Numbered from the stretch's first letter, positions 1 to 13,013 are shown. The stretch: 64,000 nt of DNA from Capillidium heterosporum (GCA_016630905.1 WBMQ01000003.1:186001-250000), one strand, 5' to 3'. Notes: generated by a model from the letters alone, not told the origin. Translations and numbers: made by a program.

Positions 1-1615
1 ATCATATTCTGACAGTATGAGTACCAACAATAATAGGTATCGCCCTGTAGTGGGTCTGGGTCCACTAAACTAAAACAAGCCAAGCCAACGTCAGAGTCAG
101 CATCCACCAGACTCAATTTCCAATAAATTTTGTCCGGAGGACCAGCACCCATCAACGCAAAATTTACGATTTCATCTGACAAGTAGGCCCACTACTGCTG
201 CCCTATACTCTGAACCGATAAGCTAGTTAGAGTTTGCAGTTGAGCATATATAAAACAAGCTAGTTTATATGAACACAATGCCAACCCCAAACATCAAAGT
301 CTTGACCTGGTGTGTAGTAGAAAATGGAGTATAGTCTAAGTAATAGGACAGGGTTCCGATATTGGGTATAAGTTAGTTTACCTGCAAGTTCCTGCTAAAA
401 ATAAAGGTAGGTGCATCTCAAGTAACTTACTCTCGGGATTTGGGTTAAAAAAGTAAGGTTAGGTGCGCTTTGCTACATCTTTCTATCCAAGTTTCGAAAA
501 GGAAATTGGGTTGGAATAAGGCAATTCATTCCAGATTACATCCAAGTATAAATTAAGTGCTAAAGTATAAAATATTGTGACCAATGTCGGCCTAATTGCC
601 AATTAGTTAAGCCAATACTATTGGCTAAATTTTGTCTATTTATAAAGCAGGTTGATAATGAAGTTCAGCTGATAAGGATTTCCAATAGGAAGCTCCCATA
701 TACCGAGTTCAACAAGCTAATGAATTTGTATGAAGCTGCAACTGCAGTTAAAGGCGGTCACACCCAACTCTGGCTTTGGACACCTGAAGTTCAAATCCAA
801 CTTAAACTAACATTTGTAAGTTACTGTTTAGGTAGATTTGAGAACCAAATCGATACCAGTCACAGTGAGCACAAATTAGTTTTGTTATTGTAATGTCTTG
901 ATTTGGACTTTAAATTTGAACATTTTGTTGGGCAAAGGGGGGACGGCTACAAACTTTTGAAAGTTGAGTGCTCGGGTTTAGCTCAACTTTAGCCTGTAGC
1001 TGTCTAAATACTGGTATTTGATAGAGAACTAAACTCGACAGGAATCTGTATATGAAGTTAAGGTTTTAACCCTCGATGATGGATTGAAAAGTCCCTTGCT
1101 GTAGAAGGCTTATGGAACTACAAATATATTATAGTTCTAAGTTCTTTATTGTTTGATTCAAAATGAAAGAACACTTGTAAAATTGAAAGAATCAAATCTA
1201 AGTTCCTATAAGCGTTGAGAACATCAATGGATCTAATATCGCATCGATATCTATTTTAGTAAAATAGATAGGGATAGGCCTATCCAATATATCCAAGTAT
1301 ACTTGTATACACTTAAACGTAGCAAAATAGATAGGGCACATATAATTAAAAAAAATCAGTTTTATTATTTAGAAGTTGAGGCGGAATTTTGGGAAGAAAA
1401 TATACAGGGTGATAAAATGAAATAAAGATGTTTTAAAGGGGAAGGGAAGAAGACTAACAGAATAACAAAACTAAAGGGTAGTCGCAACTTTGCCTTCAAA
1501 AAGAGTTCCTAAAGTCGCTGCAGCACAATCACCAGGAAGGTACCAAAACTTCAATAAAAACTCGCATCTAAAAGTAAAGCCACAACAAAAGAACAGGGGC
1601 AAGTTAAAACTCAGC
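1..1615. other. Gene-free AT-rich stretch with a palindrome cluster
   Basis: I see no supportable gene here. The only open frame of note (about 621-893, plus) starts at a non-ATG codon and has no recognisable domain. A run of three perfect palindromes lies at 1249-1305 and is listed separately. The last few hundred bases are probably the 3' flank of the minus-strand zinc-finger gene that ends at 1616. Confidence 0.5.
1249..1305. repeat. Three adjacent perfect palindromes
   Basis: Three perfect inverted repeats lie within 57 bp. The first has 10-bp arms around one base (1249-1269, arm ATCTATTTTA). The second is a 14-bp palindrome (1272-1285, GGATAGGCCTATCC). The third is a 12-bp palindrome (1294-1305, CAAGTATACTTG). 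The AAAATAGATAGGG string recurs just downstream near 1324. Function is unknown; protein binding or hairpin formation are both possible. Confidence 0.7.
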
Positions 1616-2410
1616 CTAGATAGGTGTGACGCTAGAGTGGTTGGCGACATTTCGCTTACACCGCTTGGATAGTAGGTGACGCTTGTAGATGTCGGAGCGA
1701 TAGAACGACTTGTTACACTCTCTACACTCGTAGGGTCGTAGGTTGATGTGAGTGAGGACGTGGCGTCGCATCGAGTTCTTGCGTGAGAACTCGATACCGC
1801 AAACCGGGCAGGTGAAGCAGCCGACCGCCTTGGCACATAATGGGTTGGCACAGTTCTTCTTGCCACCACAACTGCATTTGTTGGTAGGGCACCTTCTAGC
1901 CTTCAATGCCCTAGGGGTAGGCTTTGTCGTAATTAGAGGCAGCTCCGGCTCCGGCTGTGTCAAGTTGACAAAAGGAGTCTCGGTGAAGGGAGTCTCTGGC
2001 AAATATTGCGACTCAGGTAGGAACTGAGGGGGCGAGTTACTGCAGTCGATGGGATGGAAGTCAAAGGCAGTAGGGCTAGAGTTGTGGTTCTTGATGCTGA
2101 CACCGGGGCTATGCGTACTACTTAGGTAGAAATCACTAGAGACTAGGGAAGGGGAGTAGGCGTTGGTGTTGGAAGGTACAGTGAAGCTAGGTAGATTGTA
2201 AAAGTCCTGGTCCAAGTTGGGGAAGGGGCATGGGCTGAACATGTCATTGGTGAAGTGGCTTGACAGCATCAAGTCGGTATTACCGGAATAATCAACGTTG
2301 CTGTTAAGGTTCTGACAGGCCATGTAGTCGGTGTAGGGGTCCATATCCGACTCCAGCTTGAAGAGGGAATTGGGGGCTAGTGGAGTTATGGCTGGGTAAC
2401 GCGAAGTCAT
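1616..2410 (-). CDS. C2H2-type zinc-finger protein, putative transcription factor
   Basis: A single-exon frame of 264 residues starting at a real ATG (2408-2410 on the complement). Residues 1 to about 165 are low-complexity, rich in Ser, Pro, Asn and Thr, as in fungal activation regions. Next comes a Cys-rich stretch (about 174-197) with CSCGG and spaced cysteines. Two adjacent zinc fingers follow. Finger 1 is classical, C201-x2-C204-x12-H217-x3-H221. A linker (HINLRPYEC) resembles the usual TGEKPY linker. Finger 2 is C229-x2-C232-x12-H245-x5-C251, so its last ligand is Cys, a C2HC form. A basic tail follows. DNA binding and a nuclear location are inferred from the finger pair; the target genes are unknown. 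No neighbour lies within 5 kb upstream, leaving room for a long promoter. Confidence 0.85.
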   Translation of the reverse strand: MTSRYPAITPLAPNSLFKLESDMDPYTDYMACQNLNSNVDYSGNTDLMLSSHFTNDMFSPCPFPNLDQDFYNLPSFTVPSNTNAYSPSLVSSDFYLSSTHSPGVSIKNHNSSPTAFDFHPIDCSNSPPQFLPESQYLPETPFTETPFVNLTQPEPELPLITTKPTPRALKARRCPTNKCSCGGKKNCANPLCAKAVGCFTCPVCGIEFSRKNSMRRHVLTHINLRPYECRECNKSFYRSDIYKRHLLSKRCKRNVANHSSVTPI

Positions 2411-5400
2411 TTTATGTTGTTGTAGGGTTCTTTGAATTCACCAGGTATTGAAAGAAGTTCTAATGTTGTTTTGTATGGTTCGCAGTTAAAGTTGTTTGGC
2501 TTTGGCTTTCGAATTACTTAAATAATTTATATATGTTATCTCTAAATTAGTTGAATACGACTCTAAATAATTTTTAAGCTCGGTTTGAGTTGGGTCCTTT
2601 CACCTCCATTATATACTTTTTGGCTGGCGGAAAAATTATCGCCAAAAACTGGGTTTCCATATTTAAAGATATTTGTGATCTAATCCAAACTAGATCAGGG
2701 AATAAGTTCTTTTTATGAGCGCAAGTTGTTCTTGGTAATCGTCTAAGCCAATAAGCTAATTACTTAAATTAGCACCTTCACTACCTATCTGTATATTTTT
2801 AGCTTTTGCAGATGATGTCATCTTTGCAGCCTATAGGTTTATTAAGTGCCGATTGTGGCCAATGGAAGTTTTCTATTTATGTACTTGTTCCTTTACTGCT
2901 GCTAAAGTTGCAAAGGTATATCCATCTGTACCACCACCTCAAAGGTGTTCATGTAAAACTGTATTGGCAAGTAATTAAATTTTGGAGGGTGGAGATTTTT
3001 AAACCTCAGCACCGTCCAAATGACACCAATGGCAACATCTCCATACAGATGCCTTTGAGTTGGGTTACCACAACTTCTACAGTTTGGGTGCGAATAAACT
3101 AATGTCAATGCAGAGTTCTACTCGCTCGCTTTATTATTTTCTTTTTGAAAAGCTTGGTAATTCCTTTACAAATCTGCAAATGATATGAAGGAGATATTTT
3201 TAGCTTTTTCGAGCTTGGAGGCTAGGCTGTACTTTGGCTTTAGAGTTTAAGCTTTCCAGCCCAAGGATTTGTGTCAACCAATGAATGTTGCCCTCGACCT
3301 TCATCACTATTTAATTTACCACCTACATGGTGTTGATTGAAAATATAGGTCGAGGGAATGGGATGTTGGCAGTTGTGTGTTGTTTTTGTACGGCTGTAGA
3401 TATTACAACTTTACTTATTTTGTATAATAGTCCACCAATCTACTATATTATAAATAGCCAAGCTATTTTAAAACCACATTTCATCCGTCTCGCTGCTTTT
3501 CTATTTTACCTACAAGTCCGGGTATCCACCCAAAATTTTAAAGTTATCAAAAGATATATACGATGTATGAAAAAGACTATTCTAAAAAATGCTATAGGTT
3601 ATGGTTATCTACGGTATACCTTTCAAAAAGTTCAATTTCCACTTTAACTCATTAAAAAGGTAATACATATGCATATATATGAGTCAATTTAGAGTAGAAC
3701 CCTCTCAGTTGGCATATATTTGTTTAATTCGATATACCCCCATTCCCGAAAATGGATGGTTGTTAACCAAGGACCTGCCCATCATTAAAATGCCAATATC
3801 CAAGCATTTATATAACTTTAAGTAGGTGTTGATGGAAGTAACCACACATTTAATATTGAAAAATTATAGACTGGAAAACGTTCATGTAGATAGGGTATTG
3901 GTTCCACAGTGAACGTATATTTTTATGAGTAATAAATTTGCTAGTTGGGGTTGTACCTCTGCTTTTAAATATATTGGTTTCAGTTAGATTGTTGAAAGTT
4001 GGTAGACAGCCAAGTTTCACTTTTAGCCATAGAAGTTCCTCTAACTGAATTTAAAGGTGCTATATAAAGGTCGTAGAAAATCGGTCCGGAAGCTGTAATG
4101 AAGGCTGTTGCTACATCTTATTTAGCCTGAGATAAGTAGAGAATTTAGGCCTGTCGTATCTATAGCTTTGAATTAGAGCTTTAGAGCCTGTTTATAAGAT
4201 GCTATTTGCTTACTTGAAGGAGGTGGATTTCGGAGTCCACTTACAGCCACCCATTATTAATGCCAAATATTTATATCTTTTTATCTCTCATGAGTACGGT
4301 ACATTTGCCTACATCAAAAGACATATTACTCATCAAATAGGTTTATAATGGATCGGTATCGGCTATACTAATTGACACTCAATTCAAAGTCGGCATACCA
4401 TCTAACTAGCTGTCCTTCAAGTTTTATAAATAGAAGTGTAAAATTCTCAGGGGTCAATCGTTTGCTATTCTTTGCCAAGTGTATAAACCAGCTTGGACTT
4501 GGTCCTTGAACTAATTCCGATTATCAAAGCTAAGCAGCAACAGAAAATTTTATTCCCAAAGCCAGGGTTGTTGGACTGGATTGTAAAGATGTAGGCGGAT
4601 TAGATCTATATAGGTTTGGTCGCATTTGCCTAACTGTATATCTTCCTATTTGGCCTCTATTTTAAATCTAGAACTTTTGATTCAAATCGGTGAAGGCTGT
4701 TTACTCCTTTGTATCGATGTATACATTTAAAGATTAATTCCTATACTATTACACCCTGACAAAGCATCTTGCTGCAGGAATGACTTTTATGCAAAAAACT
4801 AATCGTTTAAAGGAAAAAAAATTCCTATTGAAAGTGAAGGTAAAATGGGCCCTTTTCATACCCTGCCATTATTTCAAAACATTAAGGAGACTCAACTGCT
4901 TTATAAGCATCTTCTCTATACAAGCTTGGCCCAAGTCCGGCTTTTTCTTTTGCAAAGGTAGGCTACGTATTCATCGACAAAGTTTTGGAGGAGGATAGAG
5001 CGGTATCTAAAGGGGATGGGTGCTTTGATTCTGTCAAATCGACCTACTGACGAAGAAGAGGTCGATACTAGTTTAACTTTGATTCAACTAGAGAGGGAAG
5101 GTTAGTACGCTGCGAATTGGGAATAGTGCTTTTATAAGGCATTTTTGAGATGTACAAAGTTTTATCGGAATACATATTACAGCAACCAAATCAATTTACG
5201 CAAGATTTTGTCCCAGTATAATGACTGTTATCAATGAGTTGACAAATGCCAAAAGCAACTAATAATGATCAAAGGCTCAATAAGAAAATGGCAAGTATAA
5301 ATAACCAAAGGGATACATGAGATGTAAGAGCAGAGCTTTGATGCTATAATCCTCTACCCAATATATATAGCTAAAATAATGTTATATACTATAAAATATG

Positions 5401-8400
5401 TTTATTGTCTTTTATTATGCTTTTCAATATATGCCTACTTTTAAAAGCTTACGTAAGATACACTCATTGATAAAATAGACTATTATTTGAAATTGTTATA
5501 AGGATCGATAAGGTAGTAGCAAATGTAATTACTTGAAAAGGCTCCACTTTAGCTGTCAGTTGTAGGACACAAGATCTGGCTAGCAAGCCTTTGGAATACA
5601 TATACTATTTTTGAAAGGTTCTAGTTTAGGGTGATAAGCCTTTAGATCAAATTAATATAGTCTTTTTATAGGAACTTTTTGTTATCCAATTATTATACTT
5701 CATATATTTTTCAATTAATTTTACATATATAGGGCTATCTTTTAAATATAATGAAAGGCCAGGGATAGGGAATTAAATATATATATGAATCAGTTCCTAT
5801 TTCGCCCAACTAAAATAACACAAATATATTGCATTTATTGCACTTATTGCAACTTTACAAATACATCTATTCTTCATTTCCTTGCTCTCGTCCTTAAAGA
5901 CATATTTTGATGATTAATAGTACCAATATCCAGTTAATACCAATCCAAGAGGTGAAAATATAGTCGATATTACGACCTTCTACTCATGTCTATATGTTCG
6001 TATCCATACTATCTTTATATATTTGATGCTAAATCAATTTTTAAAGAATAATGTGCCTTTTTAGAAGAATAGCTTAATACAGTAGATATTCGTTTTCTGA
6101 CGATAGTCAACTTAGATACTTATTAATGAAATATAATATACAGTTGCTAATCCACTATACTTTTATTTTTCGATAATTCGATTGAAAGATTCAATTAGCA
6201 AAGTATATACAACTGGTGCTAGCTTCACTACCCAGTAACTAAATAAGTCTTCTATTTCATATGGAATACAGCCACAGCCAACTATCAAAAATATCTTTCG
6301 AGATTCAATATAGAAGCCTCCCTACATTCCTTCTACTTTCTATCCAGTATTGGGCCTGCTCAGACCCCAAAACATAGGCAAGTATCTACAAACCCCATGT
6401 AACAAAAAGGTTCCAACGTGAATTCGGGAACTACCAGCAGTACGGGAACCACGATCAATAGGTCAAGTACCTGTTCCCAATAGAAGCTTGCATTTATGCA
6501 AGCATTGAAGCGCTCTACACATAACATCTACTAAAATTTCAAGAACACTTCGCCTCATAAAGTCTAAACTTAGATACCTTTTTGTCAACTTCCCAGCAAC
6601 CTAACCAAATACGTTTACCTAATCAAAACATAGAACTTTTTGAAATAACCTATGGAGGCTTACTCCGACCCAAATTTACCCATATCTTTTGGGATCGCGC
6701 AAAATATAAATTAAGTTGTCACAGTATGGGACTAACCAAATATGGATATATATTTAGTTTTCATTGCATTACCTATTTTCCCGGCTAAATTCCAAAACGA
6801 ACTTTACCAAAAGGGTACCTTTCCTTAGAATCCAAATTGGAAACCTGCTTTTAAACCGAGTACTTTATCTTTGGTAAGCTGTTGACAAGGTTGAGAAAGT
6901 TCTTGAAAGCTTGTTTAGAAAAATATATAGTCTTGAATACGCCTCGTTGGAAGTCGTACGAAGAGATATAGAGAATTCTATTTTATTTTGGGTGTATAAG
7001 GAGTATGGATAGGGCGAAATCCTCAATCACCTAGACTTTTACCTGAAGATTGCATGTCACTAAGTTTAAACTCTAGAGGTAGAACTTAAGCTGTACTATA
7101 CCTGAGAAGCTCTGTAGCTACTCAAGTCCAATTGCTTTTACATTAGCCTTGGTATAATGCCTGAAAGTAAAATTTGCTTTCACCATAGAGCAACTAATTT
7201 TACCACACGTGTTTCAATAATTCGATCATAAAATTTCAACTATATTGTTAATAAACACTTGCCATATCTACCAAGTTACATTTAGATTCCCTCCATAAGC
7301 CTGTCCAAGAATTAACCAAGCTACTGCCACAGCGATCAACTTTGATACTACGTTAGCTATCAACCTAAGAGCCCAAATAAGGTCGATAAATTTAATATAC
7401 TCCATGTTAAATAGGTTAGCCTTTAGGAGAATTAACTGCCATAGCCCATAATTTCTCCAAGACACATCCCTTCTATACCTAGGCCTAAATAGTACCTACC
7501 AATACATATTCTAAACGTTCAGTCTATCCTACCCTTTATCACCTTCCCAACAGATATAAAAAATTACAACGTAATCAAGTAAACCTTTCACAAAATCTCA
7601 GCCTCCCTAAATATCTATTTTTAAATCGCAGAGCAGTGAACGCACACATACCTATAAAAGCTTCAAAAAATCTAATTGTCCATCTCCCTACCCTACTCAA
7701 GTCATCATCCTTTTAACGAATAGGTATAAAGCTGAAAAAGTTATATCCAAGTTTCGATTTCAAAACCATCATTTCATTGAAAGTGCCTGATACATATTCT
7801 TTAAGACATCTTAAATCGAACAAGATCTTTAGAGTCGATGAGCTATGAAGGTCGGTAGTAACTAATGTTTCAAAGTAAAACCATTTCAATTAAAAACTAC
7901 ATCTTTCAATAATTTTATAAAATATCAAACGCAAGCAGGAGCATAGATGAAACCCACATCAAAAGGTGGCATTGAACTATCGTCTAAATCCTACTATATG
8001 TTCGTAAACGCCACAGTGGCTATACTAAATCCTTTATCATCGTTCCAGCCTTACCTTTTAACTTCATATTTCTCTCACTTCAGCACAAAGGCATCAATTA
8101 TTTTTTCCTAGCAAGGCACTATCCCACTAATAAGATTATATAAGCTCTTAGACTGGCTCAATTCTGAACATTGCTTTGCTAAAATTATAAAAACTGAAGG
8201 CTATTTGACCAGCCTAATCTTGCTATTGTTTTCTTTATATTAAAATTTTTACCACATTACTTTGGTATTATTAGGTTGCTATGAAAGTATATATATTTGT
8301 ATAGATGCAGCTAAGTTTTATGTACCGAATATCTTGATATTTCTTATATAGATTAAAGCATTGAAATTGTCGATATTTTATTATACTATTCTATTAACAC

Positions 8401-9359
8401 ATTTAATCTATATACTTACCAAAAGATACAAAAAGCATCCAAATAGCATCAAACTATAATATAGCCTAAAAATATATACAAATTATTTTTGAGAAACATT
8501 CATAATTTCATTGTAGTTAGCAAGATATTTAAAGGATAACTTGGATGATAGTGATAATAAAAGTAACCATCGATTTTGACCTAAGCCTAATCCTGAACTA
8601 GAACTGAAATATAAATGTAAACATAGATATAGGAATAATAGCGGAGAGACAGGTAGTTTAATAAGTAGATCAGTAAGTAAATTTAATATATAAATAGTTG
8701 GTATACATGAAACAACGTAAGGTATATCATAACATAGGATGTGAAGGTAGAGATAGAGATAAATGGTGGATAGGATAGGAGGGTATATATGGGAAGTTCT
8801 TTGAGGTTTACTTAAATATGAAAACCGATAAAAGTAAAGGAATATACTTCTTACATCCTTTCTTGGTCATATTGCTACGATCCTTGTCCTTACTTTCCTT
8901 GATACCTTCATCTTAACTTTGATAATGAATTTAAACTTTTTGCACTTGAGTATCTCCAGTATTGTCATCACTTTGGATGGAGGGAAGTTGAAAAGTTGCC
9001 GTTGTCTTAGGAGTTCTACTTTTATAACCATTAAAGTAATTCTAGCCGGACTTGTGAGATATGAAGTGGCCGATGGACTACTCTGTGACTTCATCTAAAA
9101 TATGAAATATCTGTTAACTTTAGCCTGATCTTGTTCCTTCATATTGAAAATTCTTGTTCTGCCTATAGGCACTGTAGAGATACCTTACAACAAAATTTCA
9201 GCGTACTATAGTAAAAGTATGCAGTTAAATATAAACATTAGTAATTCTAATTTTATTGTAGTATGATGAAGTTCTATGTGATATGTAATAGTTAGTACAG
9301 GAATGTAGAGTATTATGGATATTGGATTTTAGATAGGAAATGTAAATTCAAAGTCAAAG
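2411..9359. other. Long gene-free AT-rich region
   Basis: About 7 kb in which I find no gene. Open frames are short, mostly start at non-ATG codons and show no domain. There are homopolymer-rich and TA-rich stretches and small inverted repeats (for example 6449-6503). The part next to 2410 is presumably the promoter of the zinc-finger gene; the part near 9359 is the 3' flank of the GPI-protein gene. Old transposon remains cannot be excluded by eye. Confidence 0.5.
6425..6503. repeat. Short direct and inverted repeats
   Basis: CGGGAAC occurs twice (6425 and 6443), and its inverted partner GTTCCC lies at 6473-6478. Immediately after is a perfect hairpin, 6486-6503: GCTTGCAT, two T, ATGCAAGC. 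No coding frame surrounds it. It could be a structured RNA element, a binding site or chance. Confidence 0.55.
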
Positions 9360-9927
9360 TCATAGGAATCTCGAGACAACGATGCCTACCAATGCCAAGC
9401 CCAAGTTGTAGTTATTGACAGCACCATCCGAAGTCTTAGCACCCGAGGTTGAGTTATCTACCTTGACCTTACTATCCTTATACATGGGACTACCTAAAAA
9501 TAAAATGATTAAAAACTATAAAGCCATGAAATTTACCTTGCGACGTAGACTTCAATGGTAGTGGTTGTTTGCCGGTGCCCTGCAACTCAAAGTAATGGGA
9601 AAAATACCAGCGTTCACCATTACCAATTCGAACAAAGTAGTCCTTACCAGCTGGATAGTCAGGTACCTTCCAAGTACAGTTGCGTTTTACTTTAGGATCG
9701 ACATCAGTAGCTATGTTGTCGAGGTGTAAGCCATCGTCAGGGTTCCCGGCCATGAGATCAATAGTAATGCGTATATCTCGGTTTTCATTAGTATCAGTCT
9801 TCAAGCTGTAGTTGACGGTGGCGTCTTGCCCAGCTTTCCAAACGGTTTGAGCCCACGGGTTATTGATACTGAGTTCGTAGCTTAGCAAAGGGGTGAGGAG
9901 AAGGAGGGTGGGTAGGACGTACTTCAT
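9360..9927 (-). CDS. Kre9/Knh1-like GPI-anchored extracellular protein
   Basis: Two exons on the minus strand: 9537-9927 and 9360-9493, joined over a 43-nt intron with GTAAAT donor and TTTTAG acceptor; the spliced frame is 174 residues. The N-terminus is a signal peptide (MKYVLPTLLLLTPLLS). Residues about 20-115 match the Ig-like fold of the Kre9/Knh1 N-terminal family: NPWAQTVWKAGQ, then IDLMAGNPDDG, CTWKVPDYPAGKDYFVRIG. The second exon supplies a short Ser/Thr linker and a C-terminus of small residues followed by a hydrophobic tail (LGLALVGIVVSRFL), the signal for GPI attachment. Yeast Kre9 and Knh1 take part in cell-wall beta-1,6-glucan assembly, but many fungal proteins with only this domain are uncharacterised surface proteins, so the exact role is open. 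Without the intron the frame would read on to a different, non-GPI end, so the splice matters. Confidence 0.85.
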
Positions 9928-12320
9928 TGCTTTTGATAAGTATTAGAGTTGAAAAATGCAATTTAAATGGTGTTTTAGGTAGATGTCAAAATGAATAAAG
10001 TTATCGTTAAAGGTAGCATCCTCAATTTATATATCAGCTTTTTCAAAGTTATTCAGTTTGAATTGAGTTAACTTCTTCCTAACCGAATAGTCGTTGCAGT
10101 TAATCCCATCCCACTCCTACTTAAGTGGAAAATCTTCAATAACAACTATACTACAAATTTCCCCATATTTTTTTATAAAAGTCAAAATGGATACAATTTC
10201 AATCAAGGAAGTTATTAAATCGATTAATCGAAACCGAATCCAATTTTATACAATTTGGAATTCGAGTATAGGAGATTTTAGTATACTAGTTAGATGAAAT
10301 TAAAAATTTTGGGGAAGTTTCCAAAGGGGATTAAGCTTGATATATAGATGGTGTATTGGGAATAAATTGCATTTTCACACAGAAGGGCTTGGTAATATGC
10401 ATCCATTTAACTATGTAAATTTTCTCAAATAGTGGCCAGCCCTAAAAGCAAAATGTATATTATTTTAAACACTCAATTAATAGCGAGCTATTTAATATGA
10501 TGGTACGATTTTACAACAATTCCTTCAACTATTACAAGTAGATGCTGTCTCACCCTACCCTTGTGGATATCAACAAATAAATGGATATGTTGAGACGATA
10601 TCCAAGCTACCTTATCTAAAATCAACCTTTCGCTTAGTACGAGTTTACAATGTAGATTATAAAAATAACCAAGCTAAACCTTCCTATGGATCTGTAAGAC
10701 GTCTCAGAAAGTATCCATTTAAAAGGCACACAGAAGCACATTTGATACTATATAAATTATTTTAAACATCATCAATAAAACCATGCTGTTCTGAATCGTT
10801 AACCTATCCTATAATTTGCACAAAAGGTGTAGGCCAATTCTTTTATCCAACCTACTATCTCATCAGTAGGACCTGACTACCGTATCTATCCAAACAAAGT
10901 ACCGAGTTTTCTTTACAGGTCTATTCCTGACACACTACAAAGCGATTATGAATACCAAAGCGGAGCAAGTAGTCATGAAGCCGATTTCTAAAAATATACA
11001 TCTCCGTTAGTTTACGCTAAAAATATACAATGGACCACATATTTTTAGATCTTTAGTATAGGTGATGTAAACATGGAAAAGTAAAACGAAAATATTTACC
11101 ACTTGTTGGCCTTGCAATTAAGCTAAATGCGGCCTTATACCGATAGAGCTTTGAGACTGCAGGTCCAAACTTTTTCAAAATTTTGCCAAGACGGAGTTGT
11201 CGCAAACTAGCCATACCTAAATCCCTTCAACTCCAAATACCGTCAATTGGTAGGTTCGAGTGGTTATAGGACTGCACCTCCGTTGCCAATTATTCTTCCA
11301 AATAGGGTAGTTATTTCTTTGCCAAATTAATTGCAAATCTAGTGCTGTGCTACTATTAATTTTGAAATAAGTATATCTATCCTTAAATGTCAAAAGTTGA
11401 TGATAGTCAATAAAGCTTGGTTGAAATATAAACATAAACTGATATATTTAATACATTTAAAGTATTGCAATATTACCATCAAAGGCCTATACTTACCATC
11501 CTATCCAACTTTAACTGTAGATAAATCTAAATTTCCAATCTATTAGCCCATGCTTACAATAGAATATAACTCCAAATGGAAATAAGGAAAGATCGCCAAA
11601 TCAACTAGATACTTGTGTCCTAATGTTTATTCCAACCTAATCCGATCATATCTATTATTATAACTTTGCGTTTCAAAATTAGCTTGACCAAAACAAACTT
11701 TACAACTTTCGTCAACTTCCAAAGCTGATCCCAACCTCAAAATTTGGGAAAAGGCGAGGATGACATCATGGTATGGACGCCTATCGACACCATAATTTAT
11801 TATTAATCTGAAGATTAGTCATCTTTGTAGATGCGATGTAAAGCCGACATCTTTGCATTGAAAAGGCTAAAAGCTAAAGTTAAAATTGCTATAAGCTGTG
11901 TTGATGAGGGTAAATTGAAGCAATAGGTATTGCTGTGAGGATGAGCCGTATGGTTTAGAATTACACGGCCCTTCGCATTCAATTCAAGGCGGTTGTAAGT
12001 GATTGAAACCATATTTCAACCGTTTCAACCTTCAAAATTATTTTACTTTCATTATGACAAAGGGTGGCAAAAATTAAATAGTGAAATAACAAGGTACACT
12101 AAACTTTATACAAAACTTTTATTTACGTCTTGATATTGGATAGTGATATATTTACAGATGGTGGTACTCCAAAATATATTTTGGATGGGGTAGGATGGAA
12201 TAGGATGGGATAAGCTTAATACAGGGGATACATATAAACAGTACATTCTAAGTTACACTATATAAATAAACTGAACAAACGGCACTATTTACAAAAGGTA
12301 CGGTAGTAAAAATAAAAGTA
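9928..12320. other. Gene-free intergenic stretch
   Basis: No supportable gene. Short frames at 10094-10297, 11217-11435 and 11815-12012 lack domains and biased codon use. The segment beside 9927 should hold the promoter of the GPI-protein gene. The segment beside 12320 is the 3' flank of the ankyrin gene. Confidence 0.5.
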
Positions 12321-13013
12321 TCAACATAAGGCAGGTGAAGGCGGTGGTTGGGTCAAATGTATAGTAGGATGGCAGGTAGCTATACCCAAGTTGTCCTCCC
12401 TCTCGTTCCTCTTGAACATCTTCTTGAAGTTGAGGGTAGATTTAACTTTGTACTTGGTTATACTGGAGGTTTCCGATTTGACATCCTCTAAGCCATTTTT
12501 GACATCCTCATTTGAAGTCTGTAGATGTATCGAATTCCTATTGGACCTCGTCTTCTCAATACCGTACTGATAACTAGCAGTTAAAATAAGTAAAGCGGCA
12601 TCAAAGTGTCTTTTGGCAACGGCGACTTCGAAAGGGGTCGTGCCGAACTTGTCGGTCAGATTGGGGCGGGCACCATGGTCCAGTAACAACTTGACGACGC
12701 TAAGGTGTCCGTTGGCAGCGGCAAAGTGTAAGGCAGTTGAACCATTACCACTTTCGCGTACTAGTAAAGTGTCACTTATACGTCGTGGTAGCTTACGAGC
12801 GTCGACTGAACATCCTCGCTCGATGAGGTATTTGACTACAAGGAGGTGCCCGTTACCACTAGCTAGGTGGATAGGTAAAACGCCACCTACTAAGGAATCG
12901 ATAGGTTGGCCCATATCCAAGGCGAATTTGACTAGACCTAAGTTGCCACTGGCCGCTCCACTGTGTAGACTTAGGTTGAGGTTGCACTTCTGTTTGAATG
13001 GTATCATCAACAT
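12321..13013 (-). CDS. Ankyrin-repeat protein
   Basis: A single-exon frame of 230 residues with an ATG start (13011-13013 on the complement). Four ankyrin repeats occupy roughly residues 14-150. Repeat 2 has PIHLASGNGHLLVVKYLI and repeat 3 has TALHFAAANGHLSVVKLLL, both close to consensus. Repeats 1 and 4 are weaker (SLHSGAASGNLGLVKFAL and TPFEVAVAKRHFDAALLIL). About 15 residues are inserted between repeats 2 and 3. The C-terminal third is polar and Lys/Ser-rich, likely unstructured, ending PPPSPALC. Ankyrin repeats bind other proteins; there is no catalytic domain, signal peptide or membrane segment, so this is probably a small cytosolic or nuclear adaptor. The partner is unknown. The antisense frame at 12613-13044 is a shadow. 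Confidence 0.8.
   Translation of the reverse strand: MLMIPFKQKCNLNLSLHSGAASGNLGLVKFALDMGQPIDSLVGGVLPIHLASGNGHLLVVKYLIERGCSVDARKLPRRISDTLLVRESGNGSTALHFAAANGHLSVVKLLLDHGARPNLTDKFGTTPFEVAVAKRHFDAALLILTASYQYGIEKTRSNRNSIHLQTSNEDVKNGLEDVKSETSSITKYKVKSTLNFKKMFKRNEREDNLGIATCHPTIHLTQPPPSPALC

Noticed and set aside
621-893. 90-residue plus-strand frame.
   Set aside because: Starts at a non-ATG codon, no domain, no splice partners.
2806-3108. Overlapping frames on both strands.
   Set aside because: Neither has a domain; the minus one ends in the same AT-rich DNA, and neither shows biased codon use.
5016-5105. Short frame MGALILSNRPTDEEEVD... that looked protein-like.
   Set aside because: Thirty codons, no homologue recognised, no convincing splice sites beside it.
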